64,000 nucleotides of DNA from Alistipes sp. (GCA_017465055.1 JAFTWZ010000029.1:62001-126000); one strand, 5' to 3'. Shown: positions 42,227-53,688, counted from the first letter of the stretch. Notes: generated by a model not told the origin, from the letters alone. Program-made: numbers and translations.

Positions 42227-44680
42227 TTATCTGCCAGACTCGGCAATCTTTTGGCTAATCATCTTGTTGAGATTCTCGGCATCAAGAAGCTCCTCAAGCG
42301 TCATATGCATACGGTAGCGCCAGTAGTGACGAGAGTTGGCTGGTACGTTGATACGCTCGTCGTTAGGATTCTCGCGACGAAGCTCGCCATCCATAGCCAC
42401 CCAGTCCTGCCAGGGCAGTACCGTGAGCATTGCTGGCGACTTAAGGTGCATAGCTACTACCTGCTCGCAAATCCACGGCTCGCAGAAGTATGGAGCATCG
42501 CCCCAAGCACCGAGCACCTGATTGTAGAAGCGCTGTGTGACACCACGATCCTCCTCCCACCAAGCACGCAGTGGGTTCATATCGTGAGTACCCGTAGTAC
42601 ATATAGATAGGTATGGGTAGTTGTACGTCGAGCCGAACTCTACCTTTGGATCTTTAGGCATACGCTGAATCTCGAGCGACAAAATCTGCTCGCCCGACAT
42701 TACCGAAGGCACACAGTTGGGAATCATACCGAGATCCTCGCCACATACGAGCATACCTGTAGCCTCGGTAAGAGGTGGTAACTTCTTGAGTGCCTCCCAT
42801 TTCCAGAAGTCGTTGTGGCGACGGTAGAAGAAGTCGTTGTAGAGACGGTTGTATGCCTCTTTCTGGTCGTCAGCAAGCCAACGGTAGCAATCCGTTGAGA
42901 ATGCCGAGATACGTGGGTGGAACTTACCCTTCTGAATGTTATCCTCGACGAAGAGTACGTTGTCGGTCTCGGCAATATTGCCTCTGTGCCAATCCTCGAA
43001 TCGGAAACCGTACGAGGCAATCTCTTCGTAGCTATATGGCAGTGCAGGGTTGAAGCGTCCGAGCAGAGCATTTACAGCATCGAGAGGTATCTCCCATATG
43101 CGGAAGAATCCTAAGATGTGGTCTATACGGTATGCGTCGAAGTACTCGGCCATCTTAACAAAGCGAGCCATCCACCAAGCGTAGCCATCTTCGGCCATCT
43201 TAGCCCAGTTATAGGTTGGGAAGCCCCAGTTCTGACCCATAACCGAGAAGTCATCGGGTGGAGCACCTGCAGACGAGTTCATATGGAAGAGCTCTGGGTA
43301 TACCCACGCATCTACGCTGGTGCGAGAGATACCGATTGGAATATCGCCCTTGAGCACTACGCCCTTAGAGTGTGCATAGTCACGCACCTCGCGCAGCTGC
43401 TTCGAGAGGTGGAACTGCACGAAGTAGTTGTAGGCTACGGCCTCGCTATGCTCCTTCTCGTACTTCGTAGCCTTGGCCTTGCTATACTTGGCCATAGCAC
43501 CCCACTGGCTGAAGTCGGGGGTCGCCTTCTCGTCGCGCAAGGCGCAGAATACAGCGTATGGACGTAGCCACTCCTCGTTAGCCGCCATAAAGGCCTTAAA
43601 CTCCTTTGATGCAAGTACCTTCTTGCCCTCCTGCTCGAAGATAAGATGCAGATACTCGCGCTTAGCATTGTTAACGCGCTCGTAATCTACCATAGGCAAT
43701 AGATTTAGCTCCTTACCAAGTGCCTCGAAGCGAGCTGCAGCCTCCTTATCCTTTAGCTCGCCTACGGCAGGCAGATGAAGGAACTGAGGGTGCAGAGCAA
43801 ATGTTGAGTTGGCGTTGTAGGGGTAAGAGTCCTGCCAAGTACCAGTCATCGTGGTGTCGTTGATAGGCAGAATCTGGATTATAGACTGTCCTGTAGCGGC
43901 TGCCCAGTCGACCATCAGCTTTATGTCGTTGAACTCGCCAACACCAAAGCTGCTATTCGAGCGGAGCGAGAATACTGGAATAGCCACACCAGCACCGCGC
44001 CAAGGTGCCATATCGAACTGAGGCGTGAGACCATCAACTACCAGTGCCTCAGCTTCGTTAACGCTCTCATTGAAGTAGTAATTCTCGCCTGACTGCCAAG
44101 CAACAACGTCGCCAGATGCTGAGTCTACGATAACGAACTTATATGCAAAACCCTCCTTAGGGGCCTTGATGCGTGCGCTCCAGATAGGAGCCTGAGCGTC
44201 GCTCATCGACACACCCTTAGCTACATTCCAGCTGCCGAGCACCTTGCTACTGCCGACCAAAACTACGTGCTGCGTTGTGCGCACAACAGCGATATCCGCT
44301 CGTATCGTAAGGTAGCCATCTGCCGCGCCCTGAGCCTTCTTGGCCTTCTCGCGGTGGAATACGCCGTCGGTAAACATCGACGAGTGGAAAGAACGGTCAA
44401 CAGGCATAGCGTGCCAGTGATCCAGAATGCGGACATTAGTAGCCTTCTTGTCGAGTAGCAGAGAGTGCTTTGCGCCCCACTCCTTGCGTACTACCTCCGA
44501 GCCATAGCGCACCTCGTATCGATAGCATAGCTCACCCGTAGCCGCGAGCTTAAGCTCAGCACCCCAGATACCATCACCGAGGTATTGCATAGCGTAGGCC
44601 TTCTCCTTCTCAGTGCCCACAACCACATACAGATCCTCGCCATATGCGGTCTGGTACTCCAATCTAAGATTTAGTATCAT
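42227..44680 (-). CDS. malQ: 4-alpha-glucanotransferase with two N-terminal CBM20 domains
   Basis: An 817-residue GH77 enzyme that transfers maltosyl or longer glucan units. Residues about 1-110 and 120-225 are two starch-binding CBM20 modules, as in plant DPE2, which uses glycogen-like acceptors. The catalytic part shows GISRTSVDAWVYPELFHMNSSAGAPPDDF, the nucleophile-Asp motif YRIDHILGFFRIWEIP, the acid/base VCGEDLGMIP and TGTHDMNPLRAWW. The CBM20-GH77 form is usual in Bacteroidetes and points to cytoplasmic glycogen or maltose turnover. Confidence 0.93.
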   Translation of the reverse strand: MILNLRLEYQTAYGEDLYVVVGTEKEKAYAMQYLGDGIWGAELKLAATGELCYRYEVRYGSEVVRKEWGAKHSLLLDKKATNVRILDHWHAMPVDRSFHSSMFTDGVFHREKAKKAQGAADGYLTIRADIAVVRTTQHVVLVGSSKVLGSWNVAKGVSMSDAQAPIWSARIKAPKEGFAYKFVIVDSASGDVVAWQSGENYYFNESVNEAEALVVDGLTPQFDMAPWRGAGVAIPVFSLRSNSSFGVGEFNDIKLMVDWAAATGQSIIQILPINDTTMTGTWQDSYPYNANSTFALHPQFLHLPAVGELKDKEAAARFEALGKELNLLPMVDYERVNNAKREYLHLIFEQEGKKVLASKEFKAFMAANEEWLRPYAVFCALRDEKATPDFSQWGAMAKYSKAKATKYEKEHSEAVAYNYFVQFHLSKQLREVRDYAHSKGVVLKGDIPIGISRTSVDAWVYPELFHMNSSAGAPPDDFSVMGQNWGFPTYNWAKMAEDGYAWWMARFVKMAEYFDAYRIDHILGFFRIWEIPLDAVNALLGRFNPALPYSYEEIASYGFRFEDWHRGNIAETDNVLFVEDNIQKGKFHPRISAFSTDCYRWLADDQKEAYNRLYNDFFYRRHNDFWKWEALKKLPPLTEATGMLVCGEDLGMIPNCVPSVMSGEQILSLEIQRMPKDPKVEFGSTYNYPYLSICTTGTHDMNPLRAWWEEDRGVTQRFYNQVLGAWGDAPYFCEPWICEQVVAMHLKSPAMLTVLPWQDWVAMDGELRRENPNDERINVPANSRHYWRYRMHMTLEELLDAENLNKMISQKIAESGR

Positions 44681-44772
44681 ACTTTATTTATATATTATTG
44701 TAATTGATATATATTGTCTGTGGTTATTGCCCAGTTTATCAGTTAAATATTAGCGTTATATTATGCAACGCT

Positions 44773-45378
44773 TTATCTCTGATTAAGGAACATATTTTCA
44801 AGTTCTGTGCAGCTCGCATCGGGGTTACGAGGATCGAAGTGATAGCCCTGCCAACCTATCTTTTGAGCCGCCTCGACGTTCTTTGCCCTGTCGTCGATAA
44901 AGAGTGTTTCGGCCTCATTGAGGTTATAGCGCTCGGCAAGGAGTTTGTATATCTTAGCATCGGGCTTTACGACGTGCTCGTAGCACGATACTACCTCGCC
45001 ATCGAAGTGGCGATAGACCTCTTTGGTGTGTAAAAATTCGATAAACTCGAGTGACATATTCGAGAGAACATAGAGTCTATATCCCGACTCCTTAAGCTTC
45101 TCGATAAGCCTTTTGGTCGAAGGAATCTCCTCCTGGGTAAGTATCGAACGGCGAAGGTTTTTCTCAGCAAGCTCCCTATCGCACGAGTTATACTCGGCGA
45201 GCTGCGAGATAACCTCGTCGTAGGTGGTCATACCCCTATCGTACTCCTCCCAGAATCGTGGCATCTCGGGGAGCAATATATAGGAGAAGAACTTTATAAA
45301 TTCGGGCTCGAACTTGCGTGGGTCGCGAGCAAAGACGACACCGCCTAAGTCAAAAACTACATTTTTAATCTCTTTCAT
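44773..45378 (-). CDS. HAD family hydrolase
   Basis: A 201-residue HAD phosphatase, start at 45378 (MKEIKNVVFDLGG), since the upstream in-frame codon lies in the promoter box. Motif I DLGGVVF with nucleophile Asp, motif II YVLSNMS, motif III Lys in VKPDAKIY, motif IV FIDDRAKNVEAAQ. Closest to the YihX/epoxide-hydrolase-N-like group (alpha-D-glucose-1-phosphate phosphatase type). Substrate unknown, though glucose-1-phosphate would fit the adjacent malQ. Confidence 0.85.
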   Translation of the reverse strand: MKEIKNVVFDLGGVVFARDPRKFEPEFIKFFSYILLPEMPRFWEEYDRGMTTYDEVISQLAEYNSCDRELAEKNLRRSILTQEEIPSTKRLIEKLKESGYRLYVLSNMSLEFIEFLHTKEVYRHFDGEVVSCYEHVVKPDAKIYKLLAERYNLNEAETLFIDDRAKNVEAAQKIGWQGYHFDPRNPDASCTELENMFLNQR

Positions 45379-45384
45379 AACACA

Positions 45385-45392
45385 CAAAGTTA
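45385..45392 (-). promoter_or_regulatory. -7 box for the HAD hydrolase gene
   Basis: The reverse strand reads TAACTTTG six bases before the ATG at 45378, predicting an almost leaderless transcript. Confidence 0.6.
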
Positions 45393-45529
45393 GGCATTTT
45401 GCGCCTAAAATGCAACTCAGTTGTCATATTTTTTCTCTGAGTGGTGAAATATTGCGGATGAGAGTGAAAAATCATATTACGAGACGCTATTGATGTGCAC
45501 CAGGTGGTAATAAACGTCCTAAAACCTAA

Positions 45530-47581
<2,052 letters not shown>

Positions 47582-47656
47582 GCAGATATGTAATCGTGGG
47601 GTTGCGCACTATGCGTGACCCCTAATTATGAAGAAACACACATAAAGATATATAGT

Positions 47657-48277
47657 ATGAATGTTACAGTTATTGGCGTTGCTGGTGGCACAGGCTCTGG
47701 TAAGTCGACACTCGTAAAGCGTCTGCAAGAGGCCTTTAAAAATGACGATGTGGCAACACTATGTCACGACTACTATTACAAGGCGCACCCCGAGCTTAGC
47801 TACGAGGAGCGCACCAAGCTAAACTACGACCACCCCGCGGCTTTTGATACCGATATGCTCGTCGAGCACATTCGCACGCTTAAGTCAAACGTGCCTATTG
47901 AGCATCCTGTATACTCGTTTGTCGAGCACAACCGCACCGATGAGCGTGTGATGGTAAAGCCCTCAAGGGTTATTATAGTTGATGGCATCTTAATATTTGA
48001 GAATAAAGAACTTCGTGAATTGATGGATATCAAAGTATTTGTAGATACTGATGCCGATATACGCCTTGCGCGACGCATCCTTAGAGATGTATGCGAGCGT
48101 GGCCGCACAATGCAGTCTGTTATCGAGCAGTATACCACGACGGTTAAGCCTATGCACGAGGAGTTTGTCGAGCCATCGAAGAAGTATGCCGACGTAATCA
48201 TCCCCGAGGGAGGCTTTAATTCGGTGGCAGTAGGTATGCTTATACAAAATATTCGTTCACTTATAAATAAGGAGTAA
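47657..48277 (+). CDS. udk: Uridine kinase
   Basis: Phosphorylates uridine and cytidine in pyrimidine salvage. Start at 47657 (MNVTVIGVAGGTGSGKSTLV), 206 residues. Walker A GGTGSGKST at about 10-18; CHDYYYKAHPELSYEERTKLNYDHPAAFDTDML is the nucleoside-binding region; RRILRDVCERGRT is the lid. Typical length. Three bases before the next gene, so likely in one transcript with the C25-like lipoprotein. Confidence 0.94.
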   Translation: MNVTVIGVAGGTGSGKSTLVKRLQEAFKNDDVATLCHDYYYKAHPELSYEERTKLNYDHPAAFDTDMLVEHIRTLKSNVPIEHPVYSFVEHNRTDERVMVKPSRVIIVDGILIFENKELRELMDIKVFVDTDADIRLARRILRDVCERGRTMQSVIEQYTTTVKPMHEEFVEPSKKYADVIIPEGGFNSVAVGMLIQNIRSLINKE

Positions 48278-48280
48278 GCT

Positions 48281-49783
48281 ATGATGCGAAGAAATATTGC
48301 CTACGCTGTATTGTGTATTGCATTTAGCCTGGCTATGTACATTGTGGCTACAAGTGGCTGCCGCACCGCGAGCGACTACTTGGTCATTGCATCGGAGTCT
48401 GTTATGGCCGATAGCGAGTGGGTCGAGGTGGTAAACGCGCTGGCTGATAAACACGATGCCGAGATAGTGACCTTCAAATCTATTCCGGGTGACGTAGTCG
48501 AGGAGATACGAGATGCGTACCCTCGCTATGTGGCAATAGTAGATAAGCCAGAAAATATTGGTAGAGACTATGTTATCGACCTTCACCTTATGTGTCGCAC
48601 GATAGACGACGATATATACGGAGACTTTCTATGGGGTATCGTTACTGGCCGCGATGCTGAGGCTGCAATGCGTATGGTTAAGAACAGCACAGAGCCATTG
48701 GTTGTTAAGGATGCCGTAGCAACGATTATGGAGCTTAACTCTGCCAAGTGGTTCGACAACTACGCTTGGGTTGATGACCATACGCGCGGTCTTTGGGGTT
48801 ATAAGCGTGGTCGTGACAGCGAGATAGTTACAGATACAGTTGAGAAGGAGGAGGTACTCAATAAGTTCTGTGAGTTATATGAGGCCTACGATCCCGATCT
48901 TATCGTTACAGCGGCACACGCTACGCAGGAGAATCTCGAGATGCCCTACTCATTAGGACATATAAAGCCTCGAGATGGCAAGCTCTACTCGGAGAATATA
49001 TTCACTGGCGAGGAGCGTTTTCTCCAGGAGTCGGGTAAGCGTAGAGTATATGCCGCAGTGGGCAACTGCCTTATTGGCGATATGAACAATACGCCCGAGA
49101 GTATGGCTGCTACGTGGATTAGTGGCTCTAACGCTGCAACGATGATTGGCTATGTGGTAACCACTTGGCACGGCCGCAGTGGATGGGGTGCGCTTAAGTA
49201 TTGGGTAAGCAACCCTCATCGCTATACACTTGCTGAGGCGGTATATCTAAATCAGCAGGACTTTCTTCACCAACAAAACCAGTGGTATCCAGAGCTTTAT
49301 AGCGAGAAGTACAACTACTGCGATGGATTTGAAGAGGAGCTTAACACGGCTGCTAAACGTCTCTCTGAGGTGCTCGGTCGCGAGGTAGACCTTAATAGCG
49401 CCGAGGATTGGGATATGGTAGGTTTCTGGCACGATAGAGATGTCTTGGCATATTATGGCGACCCTAAGTGGAGCATTATGCTGCAGAATGTTGAATCAGA
49501 GCACGATTACAAGGTTACATCAACTATTAATAAAGGTAAGTGCATTGTTACTATTACCACTGGCAAAAACTTCTCGCTGGAGCGTATGCAGGGCGATAAG
49601 TTTAAGCAAGAGCACGTCTTGGATTTGCCCTTTAGCCACTTCTTTGAGGAGCGTCTGTCGACTCCTCGCCTTGCTGAGGGTCAAGCGTGGGATGCTGTTG
49701 TCGACGAGAACTTTTTGCTTGTCTACAATCCGAACTTCGAGCCTAATAATACCTATGAAATAGTCCTTGAGGTGGAAGAATAG
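48281..49783 (+). CDS. Lipoprotein with C25 (gingipain)-like cysteine peptidase features
   Basis: A 500-residue exported protein: N-terminal hydrophobic helix and lipobox TSGC (Cys27). I do not recognise a standard family, but several points recall clan CD peptidase C25: DDDIYGDFLWGIVTGRD (109-125), like the D..Y.D...GR block before the gingipain active site; IVTAAHAT with H213; and YAAVGNCLIGDMNNTPESMAATWI with C263, followed by GSNAATMIGYV, like the Cys then G-rich strand of gingipains. The H-C spacing of 50 suits that dyad. The C-terminal ~170 residues are a separate beta-rich part. Peptidase activity is inference; it could be a dead relative. Confidence 0.55.
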   Translation: MMRRNIAYAVLCIAFSLAMYIVATSGCRTASDYLVIASESVMADSEWVEVVNALADKHDAEIVTFKSIPGDVVEEIRDAYPRYVAIVDKPENIGRDYVIDLHLMCRTIDDDIYGDFLWGIVTGRDAEAAMRMVKNSTEPLVVKDAVATIMELNSAKWFDNYAWVDDHTRGLWGYKRGRDSEIVTDTVEKEEVLNKFCELYEAYDPDLIVTAAHATQENLEMPYSLGHIKPRDGKLYSENIFTGEERFLQESGKRRVYAAVGNCLIGDMNNTPESMAATWISGSNAATMIGYVVTTWHGRSGWGALKYWVSNPHRYTLAEAVYLNQQDFLHQQNQWYPELYSEKYNYCDGFEEELNTAAKRLSEVLGREVDLNSAEDWDMVGFWHDRDVLAYYGDPKWSIMLQNVESEHDYKVTSTINKGKCIVTITTGKNFSLERMQGDKFKQEHVLDLPFSHFFEERLSTPRLAEGQAWDAVVDENFLLVYNPNFEPNNTYEIVLEVEE

Positions 49784-49798
49784 TAACCAAAAGCATTG

Positions 49799-49844
49799 AA
49801 AAAAATAGTAGCGCGACACACCTGCCGCACTACTATTTTTTTTT
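49799..49844. terminator. Bidirectional terminator
   Basis: AAAAATAGTAG (49801-49811) pairs with CTACTATTTTT (49830-49840), with an inner GCG/CGC pair set, between converging genes; T-run on both strands. Confidence 0.88.
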
Positions 49845-49858
49845 ACAGTAATATGGCT

Positions 49859-51031
49859 CTACTGTACGCACATCTCGAATATGCGCACGACATCTTCAGG
49901 AGTCAATGTTTTGAAGCCCTTAATGTCGCCATAGCGGCAAGCCTTTTGTGCCATCATAGCATAGTCCTCGCGTTTGATGCCCACAGCACCAAATGTGCGC
50001 TCGAGGCCGAGGGTGTCGAAGAGAAACTCTTCGGTGCGACGAATACTCTTGCGTGCTATAGTCATTTTGTCCTGCGACGCGTCGATACCAAATACATTTA
50101 CACCATACTGCACATACTTATCTACGTTGGTCTCGTCCAAGCAGTACTCCATCCATCGAGGCGTTAGGATGGCTAAGCCGAGGCCGTGAGTGATATCATA
50201 CACTGCAGAGAGCTCGTGTTCCATTGGGTGGCAACTCCACGCCTTACGCTTACCTCCGTTGATAAATCCATTTATTGCCCACGACGATGTCCACATAAGG
50301 TTTGCGCGCGCCTCGTAATTGTCTGGTTCTCGAAGTGCTATAGGTGCATACTTGACAATCGTCTTGAGCATACCCTCCATAAAGCAGTCGAGCATAAAGA
50401 GATCCTTCTGGGTATTGAAGTATACCTCAATGATGTGCGACATCATATCAGCAGCACCACACGCCGTCTGGAACTTGCTTACGGAGTATGTCAACGTAGG
50501 ATCGAGGAACGAAACGCGAGGTTGTAAAGCTGGTGCAAGACGGCCGAGTTTGTCGCCCGTAGCGAGGTTTGAGATTACGCCTCCCGAGTCCATCTCCGAG
50601 CCTGTCGCCGCGAGTGTGAGAATTGTGACAATGGGCAGTGCACGCTCTATGGGCTTGGCATTAGCTCCAAAGAACTCCCAGGGGTCGTGGTCGACACAAG
50701 CACCTGCAGCCATAAATTTCGTGGCGTCGAGCGTCGAGCCACCACCTACGGCAAGCAGCACGTCGATATTATGCTCCTTGCACATCGCTGCGCCCTTGCG
50801 CACCGACTCGATGCGTGGGTTAGGCTCTATGCCCGAGAGTTCATATAGTTCGATGCCTGCGGCCTGTAGTTCGCTGACTACCCTATCGTATAGTCCTATG
50901 CGTTTGATTGAGCCTCCGCCATAGGTCATAAGCACGCGACGGCCGAATTTAAGAAGTTCCTTAGCCAGATTCGAGAGTTGGTTTTCTCCGAAATATACCT
51001 TAGTCGGTATGTTATACACAAAGTTATTCAT
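49859..51031 (-). CDS. Iron-type alcohol dehydrogenase (butanol dehydrogenase/YqhD-like)
   Basis: A 390-residue NAD(P)H-dependent group III alcohol dehydrogenase; start at 51031 (MNNFVYNIPTKVYFGENQL), since the promoter lies between it and the upstream ATG. GGGSTLDATKFMAAG (about 92-106) binds the cofactor phosphate, TLAATGSEMDSGGVISN is conserved, and the metal site shows D (about 194), H in SHIIEVYF, and HPMEHELSAVYDITHGLGLAI with two His. The family reduces aldehydes made in fermentation or stress. Confidence 0.9.
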   Translation of the reverse strand: MNNFVYNIPTKVYFGENQLSNLAKELLKFGRRVLMTYGGGSIKRIGLYDRVVSELQAAGIELYELSGIEPNPRIESVRKGAAMCKEHNIDVLLAVGGGSTLDATKFMAAGACVDHDPWEFFGANAKPIERALPIVTILTLAATGSEMDSGGVISNLATGDKLGRLAPALQPRVSFLDPTLTYSVSKFQTACGAADMMSHIIEVYFNTQKDLFMLDCFMEGMLKTIVKYAPIALREPDNYEARANLMWTSSWAINGFINGGKRKAWSCHPMEHELSAVYDITHGLGLAILTPRWMEYCLDETNVDKYVQYGVNVFGIDASQDKMTIARKSIRRTEEFLFDTLGLERTFGAVGIKREDYAMMAQKACRYGDIKGFKTLTPEDVVRIFEMCVQ

Positions 51032-51056
51032 AGCGTTACGGTATTTGTTGTATTGA

Positions 51057-51064
51057 CAAAGATA
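51057..51064 (-). promoter_or_regulatory. -7 box for the alcohol dehydrogenase gene
   Basis: The reverse strand reads TATCTTTG 25 bases before the ATG at 51031. Confidence 0.6.
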
Positions 51065-51116
51065 GTAAAAAAAATAATTTGTCGCTACAATTCTTTCGCT
51101 ATTCGTCAAAATTGAT

Positions 51117-51124
51117 TATCTTTG
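51117..51124 (+). promoter_or_regulatory. -7 box for nusB
   Basis: TATCTTTG 37 bases before the ATG at 51162; divergent from the box at 51057. Confidence 0.6.
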
Positions 51125-51161
51125 CCGCGCATTAAGCATTAACCGATTCAGTTCATTAGTT

Positions 51162-52097
51162 ATGTTGAGTAGACGATTGCTCAGAGTGAAGGTCGCAAAG
51201 AGCCTTTACGCACATCTAAAATCAGGCTCCGATAACCTCAAAGCATCGGAGAAGAATCTCGTTGAATCCATTGATAAAGCCTACGACCTCTACTTCCAGA
51301 TGATGTCGTTTGTGGTCGAGGTAGCGAAATATGCAGAGTCTCGCATCGAGTGGGCCAAGCAGAAGAAACTCCCAACATATGAGGATCTTAACCCCAATCG
51401 CCGCTTTGTCGATAACGCTGTAATACAGCTTATTGCCAATAGCGATTCTATTAACGATGTGCTTGCAGCACGCAGGCTGTCGTGGGTCACAGCGCCCGAT
51501 GCCGCTAAGGAGGTGTATGGACGCCTTGTCGAGTCCGACTTCTACAAGCGTTATATGTCTGCTCCAATCGTGACGTTTACCGACGACAGGAAGTTTGTTG
51601 AAGAGTTCTATGCCTGGCTCGAGCAGGATGAGGCTCTTGCCGATATTGTCAACGAGATGTCGCTATTGTGGGCCGACGACTACGGCTTTGCGCTATATTT
51701 GGCTATCCGCACCGTGCAGCACCTCAAGCGTAGTCATACGGAGGTTAAGGTATTGCCTAAGTTCAAGAGTGACGACGATCTTGAATTTGCTAAGACACTA
51801 TTTATCAAGTCGCTGGTTAACTACGATAATAATCAGGAGATTGTAGATAAGTACTCTAAGAATTGGGATGTGGAGCGCGTAGTGTTTATGGATAGTCTAA
51901 TCATCTCGATAGCTATCGTTGAGCTTAAGCACTTCGAGTCTATCCCTGTAAAGGTGACCTTAGACGAATGGATCGACATTGCTAAGTACTACTCGTCTCC
52001 CACAAGTAGCAACTTCGTAAATGGTGTGCTCGACAAGATTGTGGCCGACTTTACGGCTGATGGCATAATAAATAAGAGTGGTCGTGGATTGCTCTAA
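51162..52097 (+). CDS. nusB: Transcription antitermination factor NusB (long form)
   Basis: NusB binds boxA RNA with NusE to assemble antitermination complexes on rRNA operons. At 311 residues it is twice the E. coli length: the opening MLSRRLLRVKVAKSLYAH and the C-terminal part (VFMDSLIISIAIVELKHFESIPVKVTLDEWIDIAKYYSSPTSSNFVNGVLDKIVADF, about 240-297) are the NusB core, separated by a ~150-residue helical insert usual in Bacteroidetes. The DUF1573 gene follows by 6 bases, then yajC. Confidence 0.9.
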   Translation: MLSRRLLRVKVAKSLYAHLKSGSDNLKASEKNLVESIDKAYDLYFQMMSFVVEVAKYAESRIEWAKQKKLPTYEDLNPNRRFVDNAVIQLIANSDSINDVLAARRLSWVTAPDAAKEVYGRLVESDFYKRYMSAPIVTFTDDRKFVEEFYAWLEQDEALADIVNEMSLLWADDYGFALYLAIRTVQHLKRSHTEVKVLPKFKSDDDLEFAKTLFIKSLVNYDNNQEIVDKYSKNWDVERVVFMDSLIISIAIVELKHFESIPVKVTLDEWIDIAKYYSSPTSSNFVNGVLDKIVADFTADGIINKSGRGLL

Positions 52098-52103
52098 GAG
52101 ATT

Positions 52104-52565
52104 ATGAGACGTCGCTGGCTTATAGCCCTTGCCACCATCATTGTTATCGCGACTGTGGCACTTGCTTTGCGTATTGCCGACTCGGAGAGCAATAACCAGC
52201 GTAGGACAGAGATTGAGAGTTGTGCAATGAGGTGTGACGACCCAGATATAGTGGCCGAGGTGGGCGATGATTTATGTGAAGTATTGGTGGAGTTTGGTAG
52301 CGTACCACGCTCATCAACAACGACCAAGACCATTAGAGTTGTTAATAAAGGCTCTACCCCACTTGTGCTTCTCGACTTCTCTACGCAGTGCCGATGTATG
52401 TGGCTCGACCTTTCGGACAAGAGCATAGATTGTGGCGACTACTGCGACATAACCCTTAGTTTTGACTCGCGAGGCGAGTGGGGCTCGGTGGGAAACTATA
52501 TGGAGGTGATAACCTCGCGCGACAATGCGCCCATAGTGCTATGGATAGCTGCCGAGGTAGAGTAA
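52104..52565 (+). CDS. DUF1573 protein
   Basis: A 153-residue protein with an N-terminal membrane anchor or signal (RRRWLIALATIIVIATVALAL) and one DUF1573 immunoglobulin-like domain (about 55-150: EFGSVPRSSTTTKTIRVVNKGSTPLVLLDFSTQCRCMW). The domain is related to ASPM/SPD-2/Hydin folds and often sits in Bacteroidetes envelope proteins. Function unknown. Between nusB and yajC, an arrangement I recall from other Bacteroidetes. Confidence 0.85.
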   Translation: MRRRWLIALATIIVIATVALALRIADSESNNQRRTEIESCAMRCDDPDIVAEVGDDLCEVLVEFGSVPRSSTTTKTIRVVNKGSTPLVLLDFSTQCRCMWLDLSDKSIDCGDYCDITLSFDSRGEWGSVGNYMEVITSRDNAPIVLWIAAEVE

Positions 52566-52612
52566 AAGATGGCCATTAGTGCGATATTTTTGCATTGTAC
52601 ATATTATTTACG

Positions 52613-52620
52613 TACATTTG
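52613..52620 (+). promoter_or_regulatory. -7 box for yajC
   Basis: TACATTTG 47 bases upstream of the ATG at 52668. Confidence 0.5.
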
Positions 52621-52667
52621 TGCGTTGTAGCAAACAGAAAACTATAAACATTTAAAAATAGAAGATT

Positions 52668-53021
52668 ATGAATTTACTTTTTATCGATGGCGAGGGTGTA
52701 GAGGTTGCATCTGAGGCTATGGAGACCGCAGCGCAGCAGCCTGCTGGTGGTGGCTGGACATTCTGGGTGATGATCCTGGCTATGATTCTTATTATGTACT
52801 TTTTTATGTGGCGTCCAGAGTCTAAGCGTCGCAAGCAGATGGAGAACTTCCGCAAGGGTCTTAAGAAGGGCGATAAGATTATCACCGCTGGTGGTATCTA
52901 TGGCGTCGTTAAGGAGGTGCAGGAGACATCTCTACTTATCGAGGTTGATAGCAACGTAACTCTCCGCATCGACAAGAATATGGTTGTTGGCGACCCTCAG
53001 CAGGGCGTTATCAACCAGTAG
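52668..53021 (+). CDS. yajC: Sec translocase accessory subunit YajC
   Basis: A 117-residue single-pass protein associated with SecDF. Membrane helix about 29-46 (WTFWVMILAMILIMYFFM), then WRPESKRRKQMENFRKGLKKGDKIITAGGIYGVVKEV, the YajC core. The short acidic/glutamine-rich N terminus before the helix is the Bacteroidetes form. Confidence 0.92.
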   Translation: MNLLFIDGEGVEVASEAMETAAQQPAGGGWTFWVMILAMILIMYFFMWRPESKRRKQMENFRKGLKKGDKIITAGGIYGVVKEVQETSLLIEVDSNVTLRIDKNMVVGDPQQGVINQ

Positions 53022-53046
53022 TCGTCGATACTGGCTTAATACGATG

Positions 53047-53076
53047 AGGTGTAACCGAAGGGTTGCACCTTTTTTT
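53047..53076 (+). terminator. Terminator of yajC
   Basis: AGGTGTAACC (53047-53056) pairs with GGTTGCACCT (53061-53070) around GAAG, then TTTTTT. Confidence 0.92.
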
Positions 53077-53163
53077 GCGCTTGGTTTGGGAGGGTCGGAA
53101 AACTATACCTCAGTGCGGAACGGAGCGTCTGTAGGGCTTGGTAGCTATTGATGGGTTAAGTGC

Positions 53164-53487
53164 TTATAAAACCATATTTGACATAATGACAATTAGAATG
53201 CTTATCAGGATATATCCCCAAGCATACATAGCATAGTCGGCCGGTCGCTTTTCGCAATACTCTATTATCTCATCCTCCTTATACTCAGCAATTATCCACA
53301 TAATAACAAATGCTACTACATATACCCCAAGCGACATCGTCATAGCGCCATCAAAGCTGCCAATGAAAAATTTCAATATAGGGTAGACATTTAGCGTTAT
53401 TAATAAGGGTATAATATGCGTACTCGTCTTGTATCCATTGTTTAGGCTGTATATGCCATAATATAAACTATAAAAAAACTTTTTCAT
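53164..53487 (-). CDS. Small membrane protein, unrecognised
   Basis: A 107-residue protein with three hydrophobic segments (about 25-42, 47-66, 88-106) and a conserved-looking charged loop EYKEDEIIEYCEKRP between the second and third. I do not recognise a family. It starts after a strong Shine-Dalgarno-like GGGGAGG and a -7 box at 53555-53562, so it is probably expressed. No operon partner. Confidence 0.65.
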   Translation of the reverse strand: MKKFFYSLYYGIYSLNNGYKTSTHIIPLLITLNVYPILKFFIGSFDGAMTMSLGVYVVAFVIMWIIAEYKEDEIIEYCEKRPADYAMYAWGYILISILIVIMSNMVL

Positions 53488-53554
53488 ATGATACCTCCCC
53501 TTTTATAAGAATATCATCACAATGGATATATAGACAAACCATCGTTTAATGATA

Positions 53555-53562
53555 CAAAGTTA
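53555..53562 (-). promoter_or_regulatory. -7 box for the small membrane protein gene
   Basis: The reverse strand reads TAACTTTG, 67 bases before the ATG at 53487. Confidence 0.5.
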
Positions 53563-53593
53563 GTGAAATTTTTGCTTTGAACAAAATGTGTTC

Positions 53594-53660
53594 TAATGCG
53601 TACTTGTATGCATATAAGGCTAATCGCATCAGCGATAGAACGAAACTCCTCTCCAACATA
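53594..53660. repeat. Partial older copy of the tRNA-Leu tandem unit
   Basis: TAATGCGTACTTGTATGCAT and the following AAGGCTAATCGCATCAGCGA match 54502-54542 with few changes, then decay. The following stretch 53661-54005 shows no gene; it has a run of eight G (53689-53696) and nothing else I can name. Confidence 0.8.
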
Positions 53661-53688
53661 ACCAGCGATTCTGTCGTAAGTTCAAATT

